A stretch of 64,000 nt of DNA from JBLMZI01 sp050258755. Lineage in GTDB: Bacteria; Bacillota; Syntrophomonadia; Syntrophomonadales; DTU052. Positions 53,920 through 63,571 of this stretch are shown in pieces. Both the position numbers and the translations under genes were made by a program. The notes under the pieces are model-generated. The model worked only from the letters and a program-made list of their open reading frames with translations, had not been told where the DNA came from and made no database searches. Positions within the stretch are counted from its first letter, which is position 1; each line of letters begins with the position of its first letter. The stretch spans positions 44,694 through 108,693 of the forward strand of contig JBLMZI010000010.1 in NCBI GenBank assembly GCA_050258755.1, in the 5' to 3' direction.

Positions 53920-56900
53920 ATGAGACATTACTCCGATTTTTTCACCGTTGCGGAAGATTACTGCCCGGTAATGACCCGTGAGGAAATTAACAAAACACCT
54001 GACCGGTGGCTCGATTTCTACCCGCACACCGAGTTCGAGGACATCTGCAAAACGCTCCTGTCCGTACTCGGCTCTGGTGCTAAATCGGTGTGGATAACCG
54101 GCAACTACGGCACCGGCAAGTCCAATGCCACCCTTGTCATACAAAAGCTGTTTATGGATGATGAGACCCGCGTCCGAGAGTGGCTCGATGAACACGCAAC
54201 TAACGGTCTGTCAGACCGCGACAGCCTTGAAAAAGCCCTGTTCAACCGACGGGCCGAGGGTACGCTTGTCGTGTACGACTTTAATGCCTCAGGCGTTGGA
54301 GCGGACGATGGCTTATTGGTGCGCTTGGAAAAAGGCATCATTGCCGCCCTGGCCGAACGCGGTATGTCTATTCCGGCGATGTCGAACCTTGATATGGTAA
54401 TAGACCGCGTGAGGCGCGAAGGCCAAAACTTTTTCAATACTCGCGACGCTATCCAGAACCAGCTTGCCTACCTTGATTCGAGCATCAAAACAGTAGACCA
54501 GCTTGTCAATGCGCTGAACAACCCCGCAACGTCATCTAAGTTGCTTGATGATGTTGAGGCAGTTTTGCACAAAGACTTCATTTATCTGGATTTTGACGTT
54601 CCGATGTTCCGCAAATGGATTAAAGCGGTTCTACAGGCCAATAACCTTCAGCGGGTTGTCTACCTGTTCGACGAGTTTCATCCGTTTATTGAAGCGAACA
54701 AGGAGCAGTTGAAAACTTTCGAGGATGTTACGGAGTCGCCGGGCGTGAACCGCTTCTTCCTCGTGCCTGTTACTCATATGGAGATAAAGGCGTATTTGGC
54801 TGAAGGCTCTGATAGCGCCAAAAAAGCGAACGACCGCTTCTATTTCCGCAAACTCCAAATGCCCAACGACACGGCTTTCCGTCTCGCCAAACACGCAATG
54901 GTGGATGTTAAGGATACGACCCTCGCCGCCGAATGGAAAAAAGCAAAAGACGACTTATGGGATTCCGTTTCCTCGCTCGTCAATAAATTTAATGGCACGG
55001 ACGACCCCGACCGTGACCGTTTCTACGATATTCTACCGATTCACCCGATGGCGGCTTTCCTTCTCAAGCATTTATCGGAACAGGCAAGGTCGAACCAGCG
55101 CAGTTTTTTCGAGTATCTAAAAGGCGGCGCGGACGGCACGGAATTCCAAGACTTTATCCGTGCCGGAGGACCGGAAGTAGCAAACAAACAGTTCTTGACG
55201 GTGGATTATCTGTGGCACTACTTCGTCGACCGTAATGATTTGGGATTAGACAGCGAGATTGCCGGCATTGGAGCATTTTATAAGCAGACCCGCGACCGCG
55301 TGTTCCAAAATCAAACGGAAGACGCGCCGGAGTTGCGAATTTTGAAAGCGGTACTGCTTTTCTGCCTGCTTGATAAGCTTGCGCCCGGCGGTCACGACAG
55401 ACTAAAGCCGACTGTGGAGAACATAGAACTTTCGTTTAAGGGCGATGGCACAATTGCTGACCCCCGTAGCATTGTTGAGGAGTTGGAAAAGAAACACTGC
55501 TTCTCCGTTTCAAACGGGAACATATCCCTGTTTACGATTTCGACAGTTAAGCCGGAGGACATCGAGAAATACAGAGATAAATTCCACGACCTTCTGCACG
55601 AGAAAGCCGAAGCTAAACTTGAAGAGCATACCAAGAACTACCGTAAGTATGGCTCAGGCAGGTTTGACATTCGCGTTTCGGATGCAAGCCACACTACCTT
55701 GACGAATATCAGTTCCACGACCCGTGGCAGATATACTGAGAAGATTAACAAGGACGACGGCTCGGTATGCTTGTGGTTTGTTGTTGCAAAAGACCACGAT
55801 GAACAGTTGCAAATTCCTCAGAAGATTGACAGCATTCTGCGGCAGCTTAACGACCATCGCATTTTGATGTTTACTTTCCCGCAACTGTCGTTCTGCCACA
55901 GCAATAAAAATCTGTGGGGCGAGTATATCCGCCAATACGCTCAGTATATGACGGAGAACGATACAGCGGCGAAAAAACAAATCCGCGATGCCCTTGACGG
56001 GATTGAAAATGACTGGTTCAAAGAGTTGCAAAAGAACGACGCGGTTATCCGCGTTCATCGGTTTAGGAATGGGCAGATAGAGACATCGGATACGAATTGG
56101 AATCAGTTCAAGGAACTGATTACCGCCTATGTCCGCAAAACAATGAAGTTTAGCGTTGACCACCTCGGATTCCAAGACCCGCACTTCGGAAACAGCTCAC
56201 TCCAAGCCTATGCTGAAGCGGGTATACTGTTGAACGCCTCATCGGGACCGATTGGGCAATTGGTTACCACGTTGAAAAAAAACGGCGTAACCGATGACCC
56301 TAATTGGTTCACGCAAAATCCAGACCACCCGCTTGGAGCGATTCACGCTCTGTTTGAGAAGAAATTTTCGAATACGGTAGGCAGAGGTGGTCAGCAATCT
56401 ATCCGTGTTGTGTACCTCGAACTCAAACGCGCGCCGTATGGTCTGCGTTACAATGCGTTGTCTGCGTTTGTTTTAGGTTTCTGTCTGCGCGACATTTTAC
56501 AGAAGAACTACCAATGGACAAATGGTCAATTGACCCAGCCGCTCGACATCAAAACTCTTAAGGAGATTATCGAAGCTGTTGTCAAAGATGACGGCGACAA
56601 CAAAATTGGTAGCAAAGAAAAACTGATTTGCCGCCTCTCAAAGGAAGAAAAGAAGTTTATAGAAAAAGCACCGGTTATTTTCGGAGCGACCCCAATTGCG
56701 GACGCGACGGTTGAAAGCGTTCTTAGCCAGATTCAAGGGCGTGTTGAGGCTATTTCCGCAAGAGTTCCGCTTTGGGTGCTGCCGGAGTATGTTCGTGCTG
56801 CAAACGACCAGAAAGCGGATGATATTGAGACCGTCTTGAATGATGTCTGCACGGCATTTACGACCAGCAGCAAGGGCAAGGTTGAGGAAAGGGTTAACGC

Positions 56901-58083
56901 CGTTAAGGAAGCGGGAGAGATAATTATAAACGACCCAGATATAGTGGGCGCGATTGCTGACTACATCAAGACAGAGAACTTCGTAAGTGCATTTGAAATT
57001 TACGTTGATAAAGAAAACCCCGCTCTCTCGACACTGGCAAAGGATATCGGTGATGTCTCACATGGGTATTGCCGTGCCATTCTTGACCGTTGTCAGGAAA
57101 CGGCTGGCTGGCTGTGGAAACAAGCCGATATAAGCCGCGAAATTGACGATATGCTGTGCGAGTACGAAATCATATCGCTTGCCAAGCCGCTTTGTGGGTA
57201 TAGTGACTTTGTGCCGTACAAAAGCGTTTTTGACGCGCTCAAACTCGCTGTTACCGATACTAACCATTTGCCGAAGCCGCTTATTGAAGCGTTTTATCCG
57301 ACATTGGCGAATTTCTTGTCCGCCCTGCAATCAACAGGAGCGGCACAGGATATCAAGCTTGCGTTGCAACAGAGTTTTCCGTTTATCAAACGCCTGTTCT
57401 TTGACCATACAAAAACAGAGTCGCTGGTGATTCTCAAGAGTAAATTGAACGACGTGGTTCTTGAGGATTCCGACCTTCGTGACATACTGAGCGAAATGGT
57501 CGGCGGATTCGGTTTGGACGAAAAAACCTTCCTCACAAACATTCGAGTTAAAATAGAGGAATTCGAAAAGAAGTCTGTTGTTCTCAAAATAAAAGGTGAA
57601 TGGACGAGGATTTCCCAGACAGGGACACCAGCGGAATGGGCGATGAATAACGGTATGCCCGCAAGGTATGTTTTTGGCAATCATCCCGATACAGCCGACC
57701 TGCTCAGAGCCATTGAACACCCAGAGACATTTGCCGCAGCCAAACTTACGGATATGCTTGAGATATTGAAAGAGGTCAAGGCGGCAAGCATCGCCGATTG
57801 CCAAAAAGCATTGATGACTGATGTCATACCCGCACGATATAAGAAATTTGAAATCGGTCTTGCTTCGCTACTGGAGTTTTTGCGCAATAAGCTCGGCAAT
57901 CAGCCAAACAACTGGCCGCCCCGTCCAGACATTTCGGAGTTTATAAAAAGCCAGTACAAAGGAACAATAGCTCCGCAAATTAAGGAGAAACTTCGTGATA
58001 GAAATGCAGAAGACCTTAAGGAAAGACTTCTGCAGCTTGCTGACGAGAACCCCGAACTGGGATTGATGTTTTGGGAGGGGTGA
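53920..58083 (+). CDS. brxC: BrxC/PglY-type ATPase
   Basis: This 1387-aa protein starts at ATG 53920, four bases after the brxP stop. The N-terminal P-loop is ITGNYGTGKSNATLV (residue about 50), and Walker B is VVYLFDEFHPF (residue about 245). The remaining 1,100 residues are helical with no nuclease or methylase motif. BrxC/PglY is the large ATPase core of every BREX type and has an ORC/Cdc6-like AAA fold. It likely assembles with PglZ on DNA. Its length is typical. Confidence 0.9.
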   Translation: MRHYSDFFTVAEDYCPVMTREEINKTPDRWLDFYPHTEFEDICKTLLSVLGSGAKSVWITGNYGTGKSNATLVIQKLFMDDETRVREWLDEHATNGLSDRDSLEKALFNRRAEGTLVVYDFNASGVGADDGLLVRLEKGIIAALAERGMSIPAMSNLDMVIDRVRREGQNFFNTRDAIQNQLAYLDSSIKTVDQLVNALNNPATSSKLLDDVEAVLHKDFIYLDFDVPMFRKWIKAVLQANNLQRVVYLFDEFHPFIEANKEQLKTFEDVTESPGVNRFFLVPVTHMEIKAYLAEGSDSAKKANDRFYFRKLQMPNDTAFRLAKHAMVDVKDTTLAAEWKKAKDDLWDSVSSLVNKFNGTDDPDRDRFYDILPIHPMAAFLLKHLSEQARSNQRSFFEYLKGGADGTEFQDFIRAGGPEVANKQFLTVDYLWHYFVDRNDLGLDSEIAGIGAFYKQTRDRVFQNQTEDAPELRILKAVLLFCLLDKLAPGGHDRLKPTVENIELSFKGDGTIADPRSIVEELEKKHCFSVSNGNISLFTISTVKPEDIEKYRDKFHDLLHEKAEAKLEEHTKNYRKYGSGRFDIRVSDASHTTLTNISSTTRGRYTEKINKDDGSVCLWFVVAKDHDEQLQIPQKIDSILRQLNDHRILMFTFPQLSFCHSNKNLWGEYIRQYAQYMTENDTAAKKQIRDALDGIENDWFKELQKNDAVIRVHRFRNGQIETSDTNWNQFKELITAYVRKTMKFSVDHLGFQDPHFGNSSLQAYAEAGILLNASSGPIGQLVTTLKKNGVTDDPNWFTQNPDHPLGAIHALFEKKFSNTVGRGGQQSIRVVYLELKRAPYGLRYNALSAFVLGFCLRDILQKNYQWTNGQLTQPLDIKTLKEIIEAVVKDDGDNKIGSKEKLICRLSKEEKKFIEKAPVIFGATPIADATVESVLSQIQGRVEAISARVPLWVLPEYVRAANDQKADDIETVLNDVCTAFTTSSKGKVEERVNAVKEAGEIIINDPDIVGAIADYIKTENFVSAFEIYVDKENPALSTLAKDIGDVSHGYCRAILDRCQETAGWLWKQADISREIDDMLCEYEIISLAKPLCGYSDFVPYKSVFDALKLAVTDTNHLPKPLIEAFYPTLANFLSALQSTGAAQDIKLALQQSFPFIKRLFFDHTKTESLVILKSKLNDVVLEDSDLRDILSEMVGGFGLDEKTFLTNIRVKIEEFEKKSVVLKIKGEWTRISQTGTPAEWAMNNGMPARYVFGNHPDTADLLRAIEHPETFAAAKLTDMLEILKEVKAASIADCQKALMTDVIPARYKKFEIGLASLLEFLRNKLGNQPNNWPPRPDISEFIKSQYKGTIAPQIKEKLRDRNAEDLKERLLQLADENPELGLMFWEG

Positions 58084-58085
58084 CG

Positions 58086-60140
58086 ATGGCATATACACTC
58101 AACAGGTATTTTGGTGCAGTTTTCAGCAACCCGAATGCGCCGCGTGTCATAGTTTATCCCAATAACACCACGGCGGCTCAGTTGCTGAACCACCATAAAA
58201 TTGGGGCAACCATTATTAAGGCGGGGGACTGTCTATCCGACAATGATACACATTTGCCGATGCCAAATGTGCTAATGAGTGCTATCGATGCCAAAATACA
58301 AGCATTAACCAGTCGTGCCTTGGTGGTGGGACTTGACGCTTACTTGGCATTGCTCGATGCCGAGAGCCTAATTGCGTTTATGTCTGAACTTCGTAGTAGG
58401 CTTGACGCCAATGCACTAAACGCAGATTATTTGCTGTCTGCTCACAGCAACCCGAATTTTGCGCCTCGGTATGAGGAGGCTCGTAGCGTGGTTTTTATTG
58501 AGGGAAACGAAGAAACCCTCGAACCACTCAGTATACAGGCGTACTCGGATAAATGGGTTAAATCCGATGGCGTTGCTGGCTACAAGCAATTGCTCGGTCA
58601 GATGAGTCAATATGAGCCATCCGGCAACTATACGCTCATATTGGCTGGTCTAACCGATAGGCAAGCGGGTATTGGTAATGCTGTTAGGTTCGTGCTTGAA
58701 ACTCGCGATGTTGCCGCACATTATTATTGTATAGATGCCGATTTGGATGAAGCCACTTTAGAATCCCTGCTTTCAAAATCTATCGAAAGCGGACAAAGTG
58801 CGGAAAATTACCTTGAGACACTGTTCGGTGTCGGAAATATCAATACACGCCTTGCACTGAAACGTCTGCTTGAGCTTCCGGCCGACAGCCTATGGCAGGC
58901 ACATATTTGGTCACTGCGTAGGCGGCTTCCGAGTGATTCGTACATCGCAAAAACGCTAACTGAGGATATTACCCGTGATAACTTGCTATGGAAGTACATA
59001 GTAGGTTCGGCAATAGCTGTACTTTCGGAGGCAAACGCGAAAAAATATGCACTGGAACGAGCGGAGGCGCTCAGAGCCATAAGTTCGGATTATGAATCAC
59101 TCATTGTAGAATTCATCGGGCAAACGAAAGAAAGCGACGACGCTCTGCAGTTTCTTAACTGCGGCACAAATTCGGAGCGTATTGAAATAGTACGCCGCGC
59201 TTCCGAGGAAGACTTATCGTATGGTCTCCCGAAACAGTATGCGGAACTTTTCCCGACTCTCGCGGACTATTTTTCATCGGCATTCGAATACGAGGACGAT
59301 GTAACAACGGCATATTTCCGCGAATACCGCAGGCTTAAGGTATCAGGCAGCATTACCGACAGTTTTGCAAAACGTGCATTTGACTTTGTTGTTCCCAAAA
59401 CGAATCCCTCACGCGAGGCGGTTATGGCTGAGTTGCAGACGCAAGCCGATGTAGCATTGCTTGTGGTGGATGCGATGGGCGCGGAATATATGCCGCTTTT
59501 GCTCGCGCTGGCAAAACGCCGTGGCATGAATATTGAGTCACAGGCCATCGTAACCGCCAAACTGCCAACCGAAACTGTGTTTAATCCAATTAAGTGGGAC
59601 GAGGCGCGAATACTGCCTGAAATAAAGAGCATCGACAATATCGTTCATTACGGAGCGGTAAAACACGAGTTTTGCCCGCCAGAACGCAATTTTGCGGAAA
59701 CTCTACGAATATTCGAAACCGAAATTATGAACCGTATTGCCGACGGGCTTACTCACTATACTCGCGTTGTTGTGACAGCCGACCACGGTGCATCTCGTCT
59801 TGCCGTAATTGCCCATAACGAGGGCAAAAGCACAACCCTGCCGTGGGAGGGACAGCCAGACGATTGGCGGTATTCGCTTGCACCCCAAGGCGTTCCCCGT
59901 CCGCCGGAACTGGAACAAGAGTATTTTCCTGAAACGAAAAAAACGTACTGGATTGTGCGAGGCTATAATCGACTACCGAAAATGGGCGGTAAACTTTTTG
60001 AGTTGCACGGTGGCGCTACACCCGAGGAGCGGCTTGTTCCAGTCGTAGTGTTTACGAGAAACATTGTCGCGGAAGTCCCGAAGCAACTCGGCAAAAAGAC
60101 TGCCGCCGATGTAGTCGATGCCTTAGAAGGTCTTATTTAA
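58086..60140 (+). CDS. pglZ: PglZ alkaline-phosphatase-fold protein
   Basis: ATG 58086 follows GGAGGGGTGAC and overlaps nothing; the product is 684 aa. The PglZ domain lies in the second half: LLVVDAMGAEYMPLLLALAKR (metal-binding Asp of the first motif), KLPTETVFNPIKW, and VVVTADHGASRLAVIAHNEG (second metal motif with Asp-His). The N-terminal 350 residues are a helical region with Leu-rich repeats of no clear family. PglZ is common to all BREX systems; it is a metal-dependent phosphoesterase needed for modification and defence. Confidence 0.9.
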   Translation: MAYTLNRYFGAVFSNPNAPRVIVYPNNTTAAQLLNHHKIGATIIKAGDCLSDNDTHLPMPNVLMSAIDAKIQALTSRALVVGLDAYLALLDAESLIAFMSELRSRLDANALNADYLLSAHSNPNFAPRYEEARSVVFIEGNEETLEPLSIQAYSDKWVKSDGVAGYKQLLGQMSQYEPSGNYTLILAGLTDRQAGIGNAVRFVLETRDVAAHYYCIDADLDEATLESLLSKSIESGQSAENYLETLFGVGNINTRLALKRLLELPADSLWQAHIWSLRRRLPSDSYIAKTLTEDITRDNLLWKYIVGSAIAVLSEANAKKYALERAEALRAISSDYESLIVEFIGQTKESDDALQFLNCGTNSERIEIVRRASEEDLSYGLPKQYAELFPTLADYFSSAFEYEDDVTTAYFREYRRLKVSGSITDSFAKRAFDFVVPKTNPSREAVMAELQTQADVALLVVDAMGAEYMPLLLALAKRRGMNIESQAIVTAKLPTETVFNPIKWDEARILPEIKSIDNIVHYGAVKHEFCPPERNFAETLRIFETEIMNRIADGLTHYTRVVVTADHGASRLAVIAHNEGKSTTLPWEGQPDDWRYSLAPQGVPRPPELEQEYFPETKKTYWIVRGYNRLPKMGGKLFELHGGATPEERLVPVVVFTRNIVAEVPKQLGKKTAADVVDALEGLI

Positions 60141-60154
60141 GGAGGGTGAAATAG

Positions 60155-61660
60155 ATGTACGATGTTAATAAACTGAGGGAATATTTCCCCTCGACCACGG
60201 TGTTTAAAGACCCGTCCGTGATGTCGATGTTCAAGGCGGCTAAAATAGAAGCGTTCTTGCGAGACTGGATTTTGAAACGTAGAACGGGCGCTGATGGGGT
60301 TGTGGACAACATTGACGCGCTCAGCGATTACGTTGCAACGATTATCCCACCTCGTAGCGAGAAAGAGCGGCTGGAAGACGAGGCGAGGACAATGGGCGAA
60401 ACGCGACCGTTCCTTGCAAAGGTCAATGTGTCTTTTAATTCCAACTCGGACTATTATAGCTTCGAGATACCCTCTCTTGGTTTTTCGCACTCCCACACCA
60501 TCATAGAGGATTATGTGTGGAACAGAATCAAAGATGAACTTATCGGCGAAGCCGGAGGGTGGGGTCTTATTAAACTTGGCTATATGCCTCCAGAGGGTGG
60601 AAAGAAAAACGGTCGGTTCACACTGCTTGATTTCAAGAACTTCTGCCCATATAAGGTGAGCCTTGACGATTTTCGCGAGGCGAGAACCCATTTTGAAATA
60701 GAAGAATGGATGGAAATTCTGCTAGGTGCAATCGACTACAGCCCTGACGGCTTTGCCCGTAAAGGTTGGATAGAGCGCGACATTTGGAAAGCAAAACACA
60801 CGATGCTGACCCGCCTATTACCGTTCATCCAACCACGCATCAATCTTATCGAACTTGCCCCGCAGCAAACGGGCAAATCGTATATGTTCGGCAAAATCAG
60901 CAAATATGGTTGGCTGCTCACCGGCGGTCAGGTAAGCCGCACTATGCTGTTCATAGACCGCCGCCCCGGAGCGAGAGCCAAAGGTCTGGTAACCTGTAAT
61001 GATTTCATTGCCGTTGACGAGATTAAGTCCATTGAGTTCGCCAACGACAAAGAAATGGCCGGAATTCTGAAAGGTTATATGGAAGATGGATATGTAACTG
61101 TGGGAGGCACTCGTATTGACGGGGAGGCAGGCATAGTCTTCCTTGGAAATATCGCTTATGAGAATATGGATAGCGACAAGGATATGATTGGAGACATAAA
61201 TCCCATCTTTCGTGATAGTGCCTTGCTGCAAAGGATACACGGTTTTATCCCTGGACACTTCGTCCCTGCGCTTTCCCCACGGATGTATATCAATGATTGG
61301 GCGTTGAATTCGGAATACTTCACGGAGATAATGCATCTGCTGCGCAGTACCCCTGAGACGATGAAATATCGTGGAATGGTCGAGGAACTTGTTGATGTCA
61401 AAGCCGCTACTGGTGACACATCGGGACGTGAAAAAGAGGCTATTTTCCGACTTTGTACGGCTTATTTGAAGCTGTTTTTTCCACACGCGGACAGTACCCT
61501 CATCCGCACTCTTAAATTCAAGCAGGAGTTTGACAAGTATTGTTTGACCCCCGCCAAGAGTATGCAGGAAACGGTCTTGAAGCAAATGAGATTCGTTAAT
61601 CCAGGTATGTTCCCAGATGGAAACCTCGGCTTCTCGACATACACCGTGAGGTGGGATTGA
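60155..61660 (+). CDS. brxL: BrxL-type AAA+ protein lacking the Lon protease domain
   Basis: ATG 60155 lies behind TAAGGAGGGTG; the product is 501 aa. The AAA+ part has APQQTGKSYMFGKIS (Walker A, residue about 235), LTGGQVSRTMLFID, AVDEIKSIEFANDKEMAGIL (Walker B) and YMEDGYVTVGG, GIVFLGNI as in BrxL. After the AAA lid (FCLTP-like LTPAKSMQETVLKQM) the protein stops; BrxL of type 1 BREX continues into a Lon-like Ser/Lys protease of about 180 residues. BrxL is a DNA-binding hexamer that helps block phage. The absence here may be natural to this type. Confidence 0.85.
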   Translation: MYDVNKLREYFPSTTVFKDPSVMSMFKAAKIEAFLRDWILKRRTGADGVVDNIDALSDYVATIIPPRSEKERLEDEARTMGETRPFLAKVNVSFNSNSDYYSFEIPSLGFSHSHTIIEDYVWNRIKDELIGEAGGWGLIKLGYMPPEGGKKNGRFTLLDFKNFCPYKVSLDDFREARTHFEIEEWMEILLGAIDYSPDGFARKGWIERDIWKAKHTMLTRLLPFIQPRINLIELAPQQTGKSYMFGKISKYGWLLTGGQVSRTMLFIDRRPGARAKGLVTCNDFIAVDEIKSIEFANDKEMAGILKGYMEDGYVTVGGTRIDGEAGIVFLGNIAYENMDSDKDMIGDINPIFRDSALLQRIHGFIPGHFVPALSPRMYINDWALNSEYFTEIMHLLRSTPETMKYRGMVEELVDVKAATGDTSGREKEAIFRLCTAYLKLFFPHADSTLIRTLKFKQEFDKYCLTPAKSMQETVLKQMRFVNPGMFPDGNLGFSTYTVRWD

Positions 61661-61662
61661 AA

Positions 61663-61854
61663 GTGACCACATGTTGCTTGTGCGAAAGTAAACTTGATAA
61701 GAACGCCGTTGGGCTTAACAAAAAGCTATTAGATAAAAATCTTTCACGTGTTTTTTGTATTGACTGTCTTGCCGCTCATCTTGATGTCCCCGTGGAAGAC
61801 CTTTATGCAAAGATTAGCGAATTTAAAGACCAAGGTTGTACCTTGTTTCTTTAG
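61663..61854 (+). CDS. four-Cys mini-protein in the BREX operon
   Basis: The frame from GTG 61663 gives 63 aa; an upstream GTG at 61651 overlaps brxL. The protein has Cys pairs CCLC (residues 4-7) and CIDC (residues 34-37) spaced like a zinc ribbon, and a short helical end (VEDLYAKISEFKDQGCTLF). The start overlaps the end of brxL by none but is very close, and the stop lies just before the cysteine-desulfurase start, so it is inside the operon. It may be a zinc or Fe-S adaptor for sulfur transfer. The family is not recognised. Confidence 0.65.
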   Translation: MTTCCLCESKLDKNAVGLNKKLLDKNLSRVFCIDCLAAHLDVPVEDLYAKISEFKDQGCTLFL

Positions 61855-61865
61855 GGGGTGAGACC

Positions 61866-63005
61866 GTGATTTACGCAGATAACGCCGCCACAACAAGAAT
61901 ATCTGACAGCGTCTTTGAAAAGATGCTCCCGTTTCTGCGTGAGCAATACGGAAACGCCTCCAGTCAATATTCGCTTGGCGTAAAATCGAAGAGAGCCATT
62001 GAGCAGGCGCGAAAACAAGTCGCAGAGGCAATCGGAGCGCAGCCGACCGAGATTACCTTTACTTCCGGCGGTTCAGAGACAAATAGCTGGGTGCTTCGCT
62101 CGATTGATGAAATCTATGGCGATGTAGCAAAACACATTATTACTTCGTCAATCGAACACCACTCTGTGCTGAACGCTTGCCGTGTGCTTGAAGAGAATGG
62201 AACGGAAGTGACATTTCTTCCCGTCGATGGCTCAGGTCGGATTTCTGTTGCGGATGTTGAAGCGGCAATAAGACCGTTTACAAAACTGGTAACCCTAATG
62301 CTTGCCAACAACGAAATCGGCACGATTCAGCCGATAGCGGAGATTGGACAAATGCTGAAAGGCAGGGGCATTCTGTTTCACACGGACGCTGTTCAAGCTG
62401 TTGGTCATATTCCTGTTGATGTTGATGCTTTGGGAGTAGATTTTTTGACCGCCTCTGCTCATAAGTTCAACGGGGCAAAAGGTACTGGGATTCTGTATAA
62501 GCGGTTAGGCTTAGAGCTACCACCTTTGGTTTTCGGCGGCGAACAGGAACGGGGACTTCGTGCCGGAACCGAAAATGTTGCCGGAATCGTATCGGCAGGC
62601 TTTGCTATTGAGGAACGCATCGGTGCGATGCCATCGGAAGCAGAACGGCTGAGTGCTATGGTAAGAGCAACAGTTGCGGGTATAAAAGGAAACATACCCT
62701 CTGTGAGGGTAAATGGGGATAGCAAATTCCGTTTGCCCGGTACGGTCAATCTTGGATTTGAAGGTGTTTCGGGAGAGTCGCTCGTGCATTTGCTCGACCT
62801 GAAAGGGGTTTGCGTGTCCACAAGTTCAGCTTGCAATTCAGGCAAAGACGAGCCTTCGCACGTGCTGCTTGCATTGGGTTTGACCGAGGAACAGTCTAAA
62901 TCGTCAATCCGGATATCGTATGGCAGGTATAACACCAAAGAGGAAGCTGAAATAATCGTCGATAGCATCAACAAGGCATATTCCAAGATAACAAGTGCGC
63001 TTTAA
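61866..63005 (+). CDS. cysteine desulfurase (IscS/DndA-like) in the BREX operon
   Basis: GTG 61866 follows TAGGGGGTGAG; the product is 379 aa. It begins YADNAATTRISDSVFEKMLP, has the PLP lysine in ASAHKFNGAKGTG and the active Cys in STSSACNSGKDEPSHVL. It removes sulfur from cysteine as a persulfide, which can supply Fe-S assembly or thiolation. In Dnd systems such an enzyme (DndA) feeds the phosphorothioate pathway. Its place at the end of the type 4 BREX operon makes it the likely sulfur donor for the PAPS-reductase protein. Confidence 0.9.
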   Translation: MIYADNAATTRISDSVFEKMLPFLREQYGNASSQYSLGVKSKRAIEQARKQVAEAIGAQPTEITFTSGGSETNSWVLRSIDEIYGDVAKHIITSSIEHHSVLNACRVLEENGTEVTFLPVDGSGRISVADVEAAIRPFTKLVTLMLANNEIGTIQPIAEIGQMLKGRGILFHTDAVQAVGHIPVDVDALGVDFLTASAHKFNGAKGTGILYKRLGLELPPLVFGGEQERGLRAGTENVAGIVSAGFAIEERIGAMPSEAERLSAMVRATVAGIKGNIPSVRVNGDSKFRLPGTVNLGFEGVSGESLVHLLDLKGVCVSTSSACNSGKDEPSHVLLALGLTEEQSKSSIRISYGRYNTKEEAEIIVDSINKAYSKITSAL

Positions 63006-63571
63006 ACCTTATAATATTTCATAAAGGCATGAAAATCTTCATTGTTGATACTTTAAGCTGAAAACACAAAATCCTGGACAATGCCACAAACATAGAAAAG
63101 TTGTTCAAAGATTAGTCCGGCGCATATCCTGCAACGTGTGGGGGATATTTAACGCAATCCAGGCCATTTCAACCTGAAACCAGCCCCCAGTAGATTCACT
63201 CCGACGCACTAAGGCAGATTCCATATTTGTGTTTTTTCAATAACCGTGGATGGGTTCATTCTTGCCTTTCAGGTGGGTTTGTGGGGGCGAAACCCCCACA
63301 AACTCCATCATTATTATTAGTCACAATACCGTAATCTAACCGACTTGATTTGGGGCAAAAACTGCTCAAATACTAATTGTGTAAGTGAGTAAAAAATGCC
63401 CCAATAAAAAGCTTGGTATTTAAATGATTCAGAGATTGTATGGGAGAGAGGTTCCCTTTAACATTTATTATTAGTGCGACCATCTGATTCTTTGACTCGA
63501 CCACCTACTTTCGCATAAAATTTATGAGAAAAGAAGATGGTCTATTGGGTCATAAGGCTGATTTATCCTTT
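63006..63571 (+). other. island right-end intergenic region with hairpins
   Basis: No gene is evident in 566 bp. A perfect 11-bp hairpin GTTTGTGGGGG / CCCCCACAAAC (63277-63303, CGAAA loop) and a second inverted repeat TGGGGCA / TGCCCCA (63351-63403) lie here, as does the right-end arm-type pair at 63479-63546. The region may contain the origin or excision signals. Confidence 0.6.
63479..63546. repeat. arm-type inverted repeats, right end
   Basis: 63479-63492 equals the reverse complement of 40686-40699, and 63529-63546 matches the reverse complement of 40724-40741 at 17 of 18 positions. Confidence 0.7.

Noticed and set aside
50033..63005. A pure Dnd phosphorothioation operon
   Set aside because: There is no DndB, DndD or DndE; BrxC, PglZ and BrxL are clearly BREX proteins.
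63277..63403. CRISPR-like repeats in the right-end region
   Set aside because: The repeats are single hairpins without regular spacing or spacers.
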